NCBI GenBank assembly: GCA_021200415.1
Contig: JAJQGO010000041.1
Coordinates: 1-64,000, forward strand
DNA from: Ruminococcus sp.
Lineage (GTDB): Bacteria; Bacillota; Clostridia; Oscillospirales; Ruminococcaceae
Reading direction: 5' to 3'
DNA length: 64,000 nt
Both the position numbers and the translations under genes were made by a program. Of the stretch, positions 16,321 through 24,097 are shown piece by piece (the first letter of the stretch is position 1; each line of letters opens with the position of its first letter). Under the pieces are notes generated by a model. That model was given only the letters and a program-made list of their open reading frames with translations. It made no database searches and had not been told where the DNA came from.

Positions 16321-17950
16321 GGAACTCCTCCTTCAAGCCATTTCTGTAGCAGATTTCCAAAAGCTGCTCCGCCGTGCAGATGCCGCTGTAGATTCCCCGT
16401 GAAGCCTTAACCGCACCTGTCGTATAGAACATACTGCCGCAAAACAGCTCCTCGGGACTGCCGCAGGCGGAAATAACGCCATCAAAGAAAATTCCGCACC
16501 TGTCGGAAATCATTGCGGCAAGCTCCGTGTCGTGAGTTACGGTGAAAACGGTGATTTTTCTGCTCAGGAGGGATTTTATAACATCTGCGATTACATTGCG
16601 CCAGCTCCCGTCAAGTCCCTTTGTAGGCTCGTCCAGAAGGATAATTCTCGGATTCGTCATAAGCAGCTTTTTTATGCCGAGAAGCTGCTGCTGACCGCCG
16701 CTCAGGTCATATGGGTGCATATCGTAAAGGGGCTTGAAATCGTAAATCTCGCTGTCCTCGGCAAAGCCAAGCTCCTCCCCTACGCTGTCCCGAAGAAAGC
16801 TGCTCTGAACGTCCTGCGGAAGATAAGCAAGCAGACCGTTGTACAGCTCCGTGTCGCTGTATTTTTTTATAGGTCTTCCCTCGATCTCAATTTTCCCCCT
16901 GTAGGGCTTTTCGATTCCCGCTGTCAGGGAAAGAAGAGTGCTTTTGCCGCTGCCGTTGCTGCCGAGAAGCGTAAACGCCTCGCCGCTTTTCACCTCAATT
17001 GAAGCTCCGCATACAACATCGGGCTTGGCACGATCGTAGGTGAAATATACATTTTTCAGCCGTATTGCCGTTTCGCCGAAGGATTTTTCCTGCTTCGGCT
17101 CAAGGGCGGCAGCGCTTCTCCCGAAACTGCCCTCAAGCATATTCCTGCTCTCGCCGAGAGTCAGCGGCGGACGTTTTTCCGCAAGCTCGTCAAAGGCGCT
17201 CCAAATGCGCAGTCCCATCGGAAGAGACGGACTTATATCCGCGCAGGACGCAAGGATTTCCGCCGCATTTTCAGGTGTATCGAAAACAGAAGTCCTCCCC
17301 TTTTCCAGCAGCAGAACCTTATCCGCCAAGGGCAGAAGCTCATCGAAACGATGCTCCGCAATTATGACAGTCACCGCAAGCTCCCGTGTTATGCGGTAAA
17401 GCGTCCTGATGAAGCTGCCTGCGGCTATCGGGTCAAGCTGAGCTGTAGGCTCGTCAAGAATTATAAGGCGCGGTCCCACCGCCATAACGGACGCAAGATT
17501 CAGAAGCTGCCTCTGACCTCCCGAAAGCAGAGCTGTTTTTTGGTCAAGAAGCTGCTCCAGTCCGAAATACGCGGCCGCTTCGGCGACCTGACGGCAAATG
17601 GTATTCTGCGGAAGTCCAAGACTTTCCCCGCCAAAGGCAAGCTCCCCGCGAACGCTGTCGGTAACGGTCTGATTTTCAGGACGCTGCATGACATAGCCTA
17701 TCTGCGCTGCCGAAACCGATTCCGGTACATTTTCCAGCAGCTCGCCGCAGAAGCTTATACTGCCGCTTTTTTCACCGTAGGGCGCAAGCTCCGGCTTCAG
17801 GCTCTTCAGAAGCGTCGTCTTTCCGCACGCCGTAGCTCCGCAGACAAGCACCAGTTCCCCCTCCGAAGCCTCAAATGAAACGCTGCGGAGAGTTTCATCG
17901 CTGCTGTTTTTATATCTGAACGAAAAATTATCTGCCTCAATTATTTTCAT
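16304..17950 (-). CDS. ECF transporter double ATPase (EcfA-A' fusion)
   Basis: Two ABC ATPase domains in one 548-aa chain, powering the ECF transporter. The first half has Walker A GATACGKTT, signature LLSGGQRQ and Walker B LIILDEPTAQLD. The second half has GSNGSGKSTLL, DLSGGQQQ and IILLDEPTKGLD. All motifs needed for hydrolysis are present in both halves. In many Firmicutes EcfA and EcfA' are separate genes shared by several S components. A fused pair encoded next to its own S component marks a dedicated (group I) system. The ORF track begins at 17974, but the ATG at 17950 follows AGGAGAGG and yields the usual MKIIEADNFSFRY start. It overlaps ecfT by 14 bases. Confidence 0.92.
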   Translation of the reverse strand: MKIIEADNFSFRYKNSSDETLRSVSFEASEGELVLVCGATACGKTTLLKSLKPELAPYGEKSGSISFCGELLENVPESVSAAQIGYVMQRPENQTVTDSVRGELAFGGESLGLPQNTICRQVAEAAAYFGLEQLLDQKTALLSGGQRQLLNLASVMAVGPRLIILDEPTAQLDPIAAGSFIRTLYRITRELAVTVIIAEHRFDELLPLADKVLLLEKGRTSVFDTPENAAEILASCADISPSLPMGLRIWSAFDELAEKRPPLTLGESRNMLEGSFGRSAAALEPKQEKSFGETAIRLKNVYFTYDRAKPDVVCGASIEVKSGEAFTLLGSNGSGKSTLLSLTAGIEKPYRGKIEIEGRPIKKYSDTELYNGLLAYLPQDVQSSFLRDSVGEELGFAEDSEIYDFKPLYDMHPYDLSGGQQQLLGIKKLLMTNPRIILLDEPTKGLDGSWRNVIADVIKSLLSRKITVFTVTHDTELAAMISDRCGIFFDGVISACGSPEELFCGSMFYTTGAVKASRGIYSGICTAEQLLEICYRNGLKEEFHESNA

Positions 17951-18803
17951 TTCGTCTGCCTCTCCTGCTTTCAATTATCAAGGTAAAAATTATCGGGAAG
18001 AGAAATGCCGCCGCAGCCGCAGCCGAAGCCGCAATTAAAGCTGCCGTTCCCGATGCGGGGCGATTCAGGGACGGATAGAACTGCAAATTGAATCTGCCGC
18101 TTAAAAGAACCGCGGCGGCGCATGAAGCTCCGCTGAGCGCAATAAGGACAAAATCCTCCGCCGACCAGACAAACCGTGAATAAGCAGTTCTGCCTCTCAA
18201 TTCAAATCCGCGCGCCTTCATTGAATCGGCAGTCATAACAGCGCTTTCTATCGACCATGTCACAAGAGCTGAAAATACGCTCAGCGCTCTCCTTAGCCTG
18301 TCGTAGGCTGAATCGCCGAATTTGCCGGATGTGCGGCTGTAGGAGCTGATTTTCCTCCCCTGAGCTATCATATCGGGAATGAACCGCACTGTCATTGTCA
18401 GCACGGCGGAAATTTTCGGCGAAAGCTTTCCCGTCAGACAGAAAATTCTGTCGCTTGTCATGATGATAGAAAAGCTTCTGCACCAGATAACAGCCGTCAC
18501 AAGCCGCATTGCGCTGCATATTCCGTATAGGGTGGCTTCAAGGGTTACAGCCTTCCCATTGATGAAAAGCAGCGGTGTGCTGCCCCTGTGAACAAAAATC
18601 GGATTGAGCAGCGACATTGCAGCGAAGATTACAAAATATCCCGCAAGCTCCCGAGCTATGCCCGACCTGCTGCGGTTCAGAAGCAGCATCATAACTGCCC
18701 CGATGAGTGAAACGGCTGTATAGACAGGGTTGTTGGCTATCATTGACGGAATAGTCATTGCGGCAAAGAAAACGAGTATTGCCGCAGGATGAAAGCTCCT
18801 CAT
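17937..18803 (-). CDS. ECF transporter transmembrane component EcfT
   Basis: EcfT scaffold subunit, 288 aa, which links the S component to the ATPases. Hydrophobic helices occupy the N-terminal about 100 residues. The long cytoplasmic coupling helices carry the conserved Ala-Arg-Gly motif in ADSMKARGFELRGR, where the ATPases dock. Two further helices lie at the C-terminus. The start overlaps the stop of the intrinsic-factor-like gene (ATGA) and the stop overlaps the ATPase gene, so the operon is tightly coupled. It lies within the riboswitch-controlled transcript. Confidence 0.9.
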   Translation of the reverse strand: MRSFHPAAILVFFAAMTIPSMIANNPVYTAVSLIGAVMMLLLNRSRSGIARELAGYFVIFAAMSLLNPIFVHRGSTPLLFINGKAVTLEATLYGICSAMRLVTAVIWCRSFSIIMTSDRIFCLTGKLSPKISAVLTMTVRFIPDMIAQGRKISSYSRTSGKFGDSAYDRLRRALSVFSALVTWSIESAVMTADSMKARGFELRGRTAYSRFVWSAEDFVLIALSGASCAAAVLLSGRFNLQFYPSLNRPASGTAALIAASAAAAAAFLFPIIFTLIIESRRGRRNENN

Positions 18804-20773
18804 TCGCTGTATTCCTCCATTCCGATGTCTCTTCCTATATTTTGCGTATAGAGGAACTCAATATCGTCCCCATCCGTCAGAGTATACGCTCCGCAGCCGA
18901 CATTCGGAAATTCGCCGTTCACCCGATACATCCAGCCTGACATTTCTCCGTAATCCATTTCATATATATTGTTTATTCCCCTGACGTAATAATCCGTGCG
19001 TGTGTTTCCCGAATAGTCAAAGGGAATTTCATAATACGCCAGAACACGTTCAAGAACGTCAAAAGCCGTATCGTCCTCAAGGAGAACGACCTCCGTTTCG
19101 GGAATTATCATATACTCTCCGTCAATCTCGTCCTTTATGGTTTCGCAGCTGACGGAAATCGTCACCGTAAGGCTGTCGGACTGTATATCGCCAAGCTCTC
19201 CGCCGTAATAATCCTCGGGAGACTGAATCTTAATAAAGAAAACTGCCGCTCCTGCCGCAAGACATACTGCCCCTGCCGAAGCAAGCCTTTTCCATGAAAA
19301 CTGCTTTCGGGCAAGAAGATATATCTGCAATGCGGCAAAAAGTCCGAAGATAACGGCATACGCAATTATTTTCCAGCCGATTGCCGAACCTGTACCGCCG
19401 CTGTCCGCATTTCCCGAAGAAAGAACAACCGCAGCTGCTGTGGTGCTTTCCGTTACGCTTTCCTCACCTGTGGATTCTGTGCTGCCGGCGGAGGATAAAG
19501 CTGCCGACGAAGCAGATGTGACAGCTTCGCTTGAAGCAGACTCCGTGGCTGACGCCGCTTCGGTTACGGAGGTGATTTTTGATTCTGTGCCGGCTGAGCT
19601 GCTATTGTCCACATTTTCAGTCTGATTTTCCGATTCAGCCGTGTGTGTGGAATTTTCTGATTCCGTGACAGACGATGTATTGGAATTATTACTGCTTTTC
19701 TCATTACTGCCGCTGCCTGATCCACTTCCCGATGAGGAGGATGACGTGCCTCCGCCGCCTGACGCGGACGAAGCCGTCTGATTCTGATTTGCTTCGGAAA
19801 TATCGTTTTCGTCGGAGACTTCGGATTCGTTCAGCTCAATGGTTTTTTCATTCAACAAATAAAATCCCGAATATGTGACAGCTGTCATTGCTTCATAAGC
19901 CTGATATGTTGCGATTCCGTTTTCGCCGCCGCCCGATATATGAGAAAATCCGCCTGATTCGCATTGATACGTCATGAGGGCGTCTAAAATTGAATTGCCG
20001 TTTTTTATAAAATCTGTATCACCCTGAGGATCTATTCCCAGCTGGCAAAGAGCTATTATAACCTGAGCGCAGCTTTCGGAATTTGAAGTACCATAGCTTT
20101 TGAAGCCGCCGTCAGACTGCTGCATGGAGGACAAAAGCTTCAGCGCCGTATCTATGCTGCTTTGAACAGTCGGATTGCTGCGGTATGCCGAAAGAGCCTG
20201 AATTGCCATTGAGGTTACATCAGGGTCGGAAACACTTCCGCTCAGCGCCCAGCCGCCCTGTTCATTCTGCCTTGCAAGAAGAGCCTCAACAATTTCGCTC
20301 TCGTCAGCCGAGCAGCTGAAATCACCTGAATTAAGCAGAATCAGTCCGTATATCTCGCTCATTATGCCAAGCTCATTGTAGGTGCTGTCAATCACCGCTC
20401 CTATATCTATATCAGCTCCGCCAACGGCATTGTAGGCAATCGCCATGCGCTGATAGTCCGTTGCCCGCAGCCCCTCCTCAGTAATGCATGATTCAATGGC
20501 AGCCTCATATGACGAGAAATCCCAGCTGCCTTCACGGGCAAGGCACAGGGCATACCATTCGGCGGAGCCTGTTCCCGCGTTTTCCGTAAGCCAGCCGTCA
20601 ATAAACGCCTGTTTATCCGAATATCCCTCAGAATTCATCTTATATTCAATAATATTCTGTCCGATTTCCGAGGTGTCATATTCCGCTGTGTATGCAGTAA
20701 CGGCAATCCCCGATACAAAGACAAGGATTGCCGTCATTATTGCGCATACAAATCTCATGGATTTGCATTTCAT
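18800..20773 (-). CDS. Intrinsic-factor-like membrane protein (alpha/alpha repeat domain plus DUF4430)
   Basis: 657-aa secreted, membrane-anchored protein. A signal peptide (ILVFVSGIAVTAYTA) is followed by an alpha/alpha-toroid of the prenyltransferase/terpenoid-cyclase type (about 35-310) with repeats such as LLARQNEQGGWAL, LSSMQQSDGGFKSYG and LMTYQCESGGFSH. Then come a Ser/Thr/Gly/Glu-rich linker (about 330-475), two membrane helices (around 480-530) and a C-terminal DUF4430 domain ending GEMSGWMYRVNGEFPNVGCG. Human intrinsic factor and transcobalamin have the same two modules, an alpha6/alpha6 barrel and a small beta domain, that close around B12. Surface cobalamin capture for the ECF transporter is therefore inferred. 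Two membrane spans between the modules would leave both outside the cell. The gene follows the dockerin protein by 15 bases. Confidence 0.82.
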   Translation of the reverse strand: MKCKSMRFVCAIMTAILVFVSGIAVTAYTAEYDTSEIGQNIIEYKMNSEGYSDKQAFIDGWLTENAGTGSAEWYALCLAREGSWDFSSYEAAIESCITEEGLRATDYQRMAIAYNAVGGADIDIGAVIDSTYNELGIMSEIYGLILLNSGDFSCSADESEIVEALLARQNEQGGWALSGSVSDPDVTSMAIQALSAYRSNPTVQSSIDTALKLLSSMQQSDGGFKSYGTSNSESCAQVIIALCQLGIDPQGDTDFIKNGNSILDALMTYQCESGGFSHISGGGENGIATYQAYEAMTAVTYSGFYLLNEKTIELNESEVSDENDISEANQNQTASSASGGGGTSSSSSGSGSGSGSNEKSSNNSNTSSVTESENSTHTAESENQTENVDNSSSAGTESKITSVTEAASATESASSEAVTSASSAALSSAGSTESTGEESVTESTTAAAVVLSSGNADSGGTGSAIGWKIIAYAVIFGLFAALQIYLLARKQFSWKRLASAGAVCLAAGAAVFFIKIQSPEDYYGGELGDIQSDSLTVTISVSCETIKDEIDGEYMIIPETEVVLLEDDTAFDVLERVLAYYEIPFDYSGNTRTDYYVRGINNIYEMDYGEMSGWMYRVNGEFPNVGCGAYTLTDGDDIEFLYTQNIGRDIGMEEYSE

Positions 20774-20788
20774 AAAATTTTATCTCCG

Positions 20789-21772
20789 TTATTCTGAAAG
20801 ATACTCTTCAAACGAAGCCTCTCCGCCTGTCTGCGAATAAGCAAAGTAAGCGAGAGTCAGGGACGCGTCAACAGCGTCTACCGCTGCGTCATAATTTACA
20901 TTTGCAGCTCCTTTTTCTATTGCTGAAGCAGTATAATCCCCTACAGCCGTTTTTGCGTAAATTGAAAGAATCAATGAAGCGTCAACGGCATCAACGACGT
21001 TATCGCCGTTAAGATCGCCAATGCTGTAAGCGTATTCAACATCAAATGTGAGATCCGGTTCCGGACGGAGAACAAGCGGTGCGCCGTCCTCAGTAGCTTT
21101 GCTGTAGGACAGATAATATTCCTCCGCATCTATACCTGCATCTGAAAGATTAACAGCTCCGTTTTCATCTGTAACAAGCTCATATGTGCAGTCAGCGTTT
21201 GACAGTGTAACAGTCATGCCCTCAACTGCCTGTCTTTCGGTAATGGCATTCCAGCTGTCGTCATATCCAACAGTATCCATGCTTGTGAATGTAAGGATAC
21301 CCGTTGATGAATCGTAGTCGTATTCAGGATACTGAGGAGTTACATCGCTGCTCTGATAAATATAGTAAAGCACGATTTCATCGCCGTCTGCTATGGTATA
21401 GCTTCCCACGCCAACGCTGGGAGAAACTCCGTTCACACAATACATCCAGCCGTCCCATGCACCGAAGCAGCCTGCCGTTTCGCCGTTTACAGCGGATATA
21501 TAATCGCCGTAATCGGAGATAGTCCATGTAATCTCAAGATCATCGTACTGAGCGTCAAGCTCCCTGAGAATGTCCGCAGCGGTAAGCTCGGTTTCTGATT
21601 CAATTTTCACAGTATCATAGCAGAAGCATTCGCTTATGCCCTCCACACGCACACTGACACTGTACTGGTTATCGGTATCATCCGCATCGGCGTATGCGCA
21701 CAGTGGCAGTGCCGACACGATAACTGAAGCTCCGAGAACCGAAATAAGCGCGTTTTTCATTGTTTTCCTCAT
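20789..21772 (-). CDS. Secreted DUF4430 (transcobalamin-like) protein with C-terminal dockerin
   Basis: 327-aa secreted protein, first gene behind the cobalamin riboswitch. The signal peptide ends near LCAYADA. A DUF4430/transcobalamin C-terminal-like domain (about 30-130) contains ADILRELDAQYDD and GAWDGWMYCVNGVSPSVGVGSY. A small beta domain (about 140-250) follows. The last about 75 residues are a type-I dockerin with two calcium-binding repeats, GDLNGDNVVDAVDASL and ANVNYDAAVDAVDASL. The dockerin would attach the protein to a cohesin on a scaffoldin or the cell surface. A B12-binding role is inferred from the fold and the operon. The ORF track starts at 21793, but the ATG at 21772 follows AAAGGAAG and gives a clean signal peptide. 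Confidence 0.85.
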   Translation of the reverse strand: MRKTMKNALISVLGASVIVSALPLCAYADADDTDNQYSVSVRVEGISECFCYDTVKIESETELTAADILRELDAQYDDLEITWTISDYGDYISAVNGETAGCFGAWDGWMYCVNGVSPSVGVGSYTIADGDEIVLYYIYQSSDVTPQYPEYDYDSSTGILTFTSMDTVGYDDSWNAITERQAVEGMTVTLSNADCTYELVTDENGAVNLSDAGIDAEEYYLSYSKATEDGAPLVLRPEPDLTFDVEYAYSIGDLNGDNVVDAVDASLILSIYAKTAVGDYTASAIEKGAANVNYDAAVDAVDASLTLAYFAYSQTGGEASFEEYLSE

Positions 21773-21849
21773 TGTAAAAACTTCCTTTCGCATAATTTCG
21801 GATACAATAAATCAGAGCTATAACTTTGGAAAAAATGTAAAGCGGTTAC

Positions 21850-22015
21850 ACTCTTCTGATGCCCAAAAGTGTTATAGCAAGGTTTACTATAAACCGATTC
21901 CGCCGCATAGATAAATTTACGGCGGGAGCGTTCAGGCATTCCGACTTATGTGACACGCACAAATACGATAATGGCTGTTGCGGCAGATTCTCACTGCACT
22001 TCCCCTGTAGCGCTC
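21850..22015 (-). promoter_or_regulatory. Cobalamin riboswitch
   Basis: Read on the minus strand, the leader contains the B12-aptamer blocks in order: a P1 strand GAGCG, then CAGGGGAAGTGCAGTGAGAAT, the CTGCCGCAACAGCCATTATCG core, and the downstream box AAGTCGGAATGCCTG followed by the P1 partner CGCTC. The aptamer spans about 21926-22015. A strong CCGCCG/CGGCGG hairpin and GGTTTATAGTAAACC lie between it and the start codon and may form the L13 or expression-platform part. High cobalamin is expected to turn the downstream uptake operon off. The match is to remembered consensus features, not to a covariance search. Confidence 0.88.
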
Positions 22016-22021
22016 ATTATA

Positions 22022-22050
22022 ATTTTAACACACAACCCTGTTTATGTCAA
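22022..22050 (-). promoter_or_regulatory. Sigma-A promoter of the cobalamin-uptake operon
   Basis: On the minus strand, TTGACA (22045-22050), 17-base spacer, TAAAAT (22022-22027). Initiation near 22015 would place the riboswitch aptamer at the very 5' end of the RNA. It is divergent from the NfeD promoter. Confidence 0.8.
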
Positions 22051-22097
22051 TGGAAGTTAAATTTCTGTAATCAAAAAAGAATTTCCACAAATTACTC

Positions 22098-22126
22098 TTG
22101 AAATTATAGAGTATTTATGATAGAAT
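22098..22126 (+). promoter_or_regulatory. Sigma-A promoter of the nfeD-SPFH operon
   Basis: TTGAAA (22098-22103), 17-base spacer, TAGAAT (22121-22126). Transcription would start near 22133. This rules out the ATG at 22117 given by the ORF track as a start codon. Confidence 0.75.
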
Positions 22127-22176
22127 ATACACATAGGGATTCTTATCTCCTATTATCAATGAAAGGGGGACTTTTT

Positions 22177-22629
22177 TTGGAAATAATTATCTGGGCTGTT
22201 CTTTTTGTAATTCTGGTTGCAGTTGAGTTTGCCTCGGTGCAGCTGATTTCCATCTGGTTTGCCTTGGGAGCGCTTATAACGATGCTCTGCGCCTATTTCC
22301 TTGATCTGTCTTTTTTGCAGCAGCTGGGAATCTTCGTTGTCACGTCGGCAATTTTGCTTGCCGTGTCATTTCCCATTGCAAGAAAAAAGCTTAACGGCAA
22401 AAAAATCGCAACAAACTCCGAGCTTGACGTGGGGCAGAGCGCAGCCGTCATTGAGGAGATAAACAGCGATCTCGGCACAGGCAGAGTTACCCTTAACGGA
22501 GTTGACTGGAGCGCTGTTCCGGAGGACATAGGCACTGTCATTCCAAAGGGAAGCATTGTAACCGTCAGGGAGGTTCACGGAGCAAAGCTCGTTGTTGCCC
22601 TGAAAGACGAAAAGTCCGTTCACGCCTGA
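22177..22629 (+). CDS. NfeD family membrane protein
   Basis: Short NfeD protein (NfeD1b type), 150 aa with this start. Two or three N-terminal membrane helices (EIIIWAVLFVILVAVEFASV, ISIWFALGALITMLCAYFL, IFVVTSAILLAVSF) precede a C-terminal OB-fold beta-barrel (about 85-145, VGQSAAVIEEINSDLGTGRVTLNGVDWSA). NfeD partners with SPFH/stomatin proteins in membrane microdomains, and its gene sits 44 bases upstream of one here. The start is probably TTG at 22177: AAAGGGGGA lies six bases before it, whereas the ATG at 22117 is inside the promoter. ATG at 22159 is possible but has no ribosome-binding site. Confidence 0.88.
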   Translation: MEIIIWAVLFVILVAVEFASVQLISIWFALGALITMLCAYFLDLSFLQQLGIFVVTSAILLAVSFPIARKKLNGKKIATNSELDVGQSAAVIEEINSDLGTGRVTLNGVDWSAVPEDIGTVIPKGSIVTVREVHGAKLVVALKDEKSVHA

Positions 22630-22673
22630 CTCATTTACATTATCAACATTATTACATTTTACGGAGGTTTTTT

Positions 22674-23663
22674 ATGGAATACGTAGTTCTCATTATTCTG
22701 GTCGTTTTGCTTATAATTATCATTCGCTGCATTAAAATTGTTCCGCAGGCGCACGTTTTCGTAATTGAACGTCTTGGCTCATTCCACGCTGAATGGCAGA
22801 CGGGCATACATTTTATGATTCCGTTTATTTACCGTGTGGCAGGAAAGGTTTCCCTCAAGGAAAAGGTTGTGGATTTCAAGCCACAGCCCGTTATCACAAA
22901 GGATAACGTAACTATGCAGATTGATACTGTCGTATTTTATCAGGTCACAAATGCCAAGCAGTATATTTACGGCGTTGAAAGACCTCTTGCGGCAATTGAA
23001 AATCTTTCCGCAACAACGCTGCGTAATATCATCGGCGAGATGGAGCTTGACTCAACGCTCACCTCGAGAGATGTTATAAACACAAAAATAACGGCTATCC
23101 TCGATCAGGCTACCGACCGCTGGGGAATCAAGGTAAACCGTGTGGAGCTGAAAAATATCCTCCCGCCGCGTGAAATTCAGGACGCTATGGAAAAGCAGAT
23201 GAAGGCTGAGCGTGAGCGCCGTGAAAAGATTCTTCAGGCAGAGGGCGATAAGAAATCGCAGGTACTCGTTGCCGAGGGTGAAAAGGAATCTCAGATTCTC
23301 CGTGCGGAGGCTAAAAAGCAGGCACAGATTCTTGAGGCTGAGGCTGAAAAGCAGGCAATGATTCTCCGCGCGGACGCCGTAAGAGAGCAGAAAATTCTCG
23401 AGGCAACCGGTGAGGCTCAGGCAATTGAGCTTGTTCAGCAGGCACTTGCCGACAGCCTTGTGAAGCTCAACAAGGCAGCTCCAAGCGAAAAGGTAATTCA
23501 GCTCAAGGCACTTGAATCCTTCTCAAAGGCTGCTGACGGAAAGGCTACGAAAATCATTATTCCGAGTGAAATTCAGGGACTTGCAGGTCTTGCGGCAGGT
23601 CTGAAGGGCGTTGTCGATGACAGTGGCACGGCAGAACCGGAATATGAACCGGTCGATGATTGA
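22674..23663 (+). CDS. SPFH/band 7 (stomatin-like) protein
   Basis: Stomatin/prohibitin-family membrane scaffold, 329 aa (QmcA-like). One N-terminal membrane helix (VVLIILVVLLIIIIRCI) precedes the SPFH domain, beginning VPQAHVFVIERLGSFHAEWQTGIHF. The KQMKAERERREKILQAEGDKKSQ stretch opens a long heptad-rich coiled coil (about 170-250) of repeated QILRAEAKKQAQILEAEAEKQA units that drives ring or cage assembly. Such proteins organise membrane microdomains and often restrain proteases or transporters. The gene follows nfeD in one operon with a CGGAGG ribosome-binding site. Confidence 0.94.
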   Translation: MEYVVLIILVVLLIIIIRCIKIVPQAHVFVIERLGSFHAEWQTGIHFMIPFIYRVAGKVSLKEKVVDFKPQPVITKDNVTMQIDTVVFYQVTNAKQYIYGVERPLAAIENLSATTLRNIIGEMELDSTLTSRDVINTKITAILDQATDRWGIKVNRVELKNILPPREIQDAMEKQMKAERERREKILQAEGDKKSQVLVAEGEKESQILRAEAKKQAQILEAEAEKQAMILRADAVREQKILEATGEAQAIELVQQALADSLVKLNKAAPSEKVIQLKALESFSKAADGKATKIIIPSEIQGLAGLAAGLKGVVDDSGTAEPEYEPVDD

Positions 23664-23686
23664 TTTGTCGAGCGAGAAAATATTGC

Positions 23687-23719
23687 ACAAAACGGGCGGA
23701 AAAAATCTGCTCGTTTTGT
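23687..23719 (+). terminator. Strong hairpin after the SPFH gene
   Basis: ACAAAACG (23687-23694) pairs perfectly with CGTTTTGT (23712-23719), with an inner GCGGA/TCTGC helix. The following TCTTTGTG is T-rich but not a clean T-run, so termination is likely but not certain. Confidence 0.6.
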
Positions 23720-23777
23720 TCTTTGTGACGAATTTTGTCAAAAGGGCGAAAAAACCGCAAAACTTGATTTTTTCCTA

Positions 23778-23806
23778 TTGCATTTAAAATTTCGTTGGTG
23801 TATAAT
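23778..23806 (+). promoter_or_regulatory. Sigma-A promoter of the surface-acylation operon
   Basis: TTGCAT (23778-23783), 17-base spacer, perfect TATAAT (23801-23806). It implies a long leader of about 285 bases before the MBOAT gene at 24098. Confidence 0.75.
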
Positions 23807-23913
23807 AATATTGTAATGCGACATAGTTTTTACAATGTATTTAAAACATAATGTTTTTTCAATTTCATTTATGTTGATTTGCTACAATTCGCATTAACCT
23901 ATAAGATAATTTT

Positions 23914-23972
23914 TGTGGAAACTGACATCTGTCATTTCAAAATTTCCGCCTTGTTTTTTTGCGGCTTCCACA
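23914..23972 (+). promoter_or_regulatory. Three-way-junction-like RNA structure in the MBOAT leader
   Basis: An outer stem TGTGGAA (23914-23920) / TTCCACA (23966-23972) encloses two hairpins: TGACA-TC-TGTCA (23923-23934) and CCGC / GCGG (23946-23964, with a T-rich loop). It sits within the long leader of the acylation operon. I do not recognise a known riboswitch. The remainder of 23973-24097 is A-rich and holds nothing I can name. Confidence 0.4.
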
Positions 23973-24097
23973 TTCTCAAATTGCAGAATCACCTGCGTTT
24001 TCGGTTTTGACAAAGGCAAATTCACAAATATAAACAAAGAGATAATAGATAAACAAAAATAACAAAAGTGCAGAACAAAATTTAAGGCGGTATTTTC

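Noticed and set aside
22117-22176. ATG start for the NfeD protein from the ORF track
   Set aside because: It lies inside the promoter, upstream of the expected transcription start.
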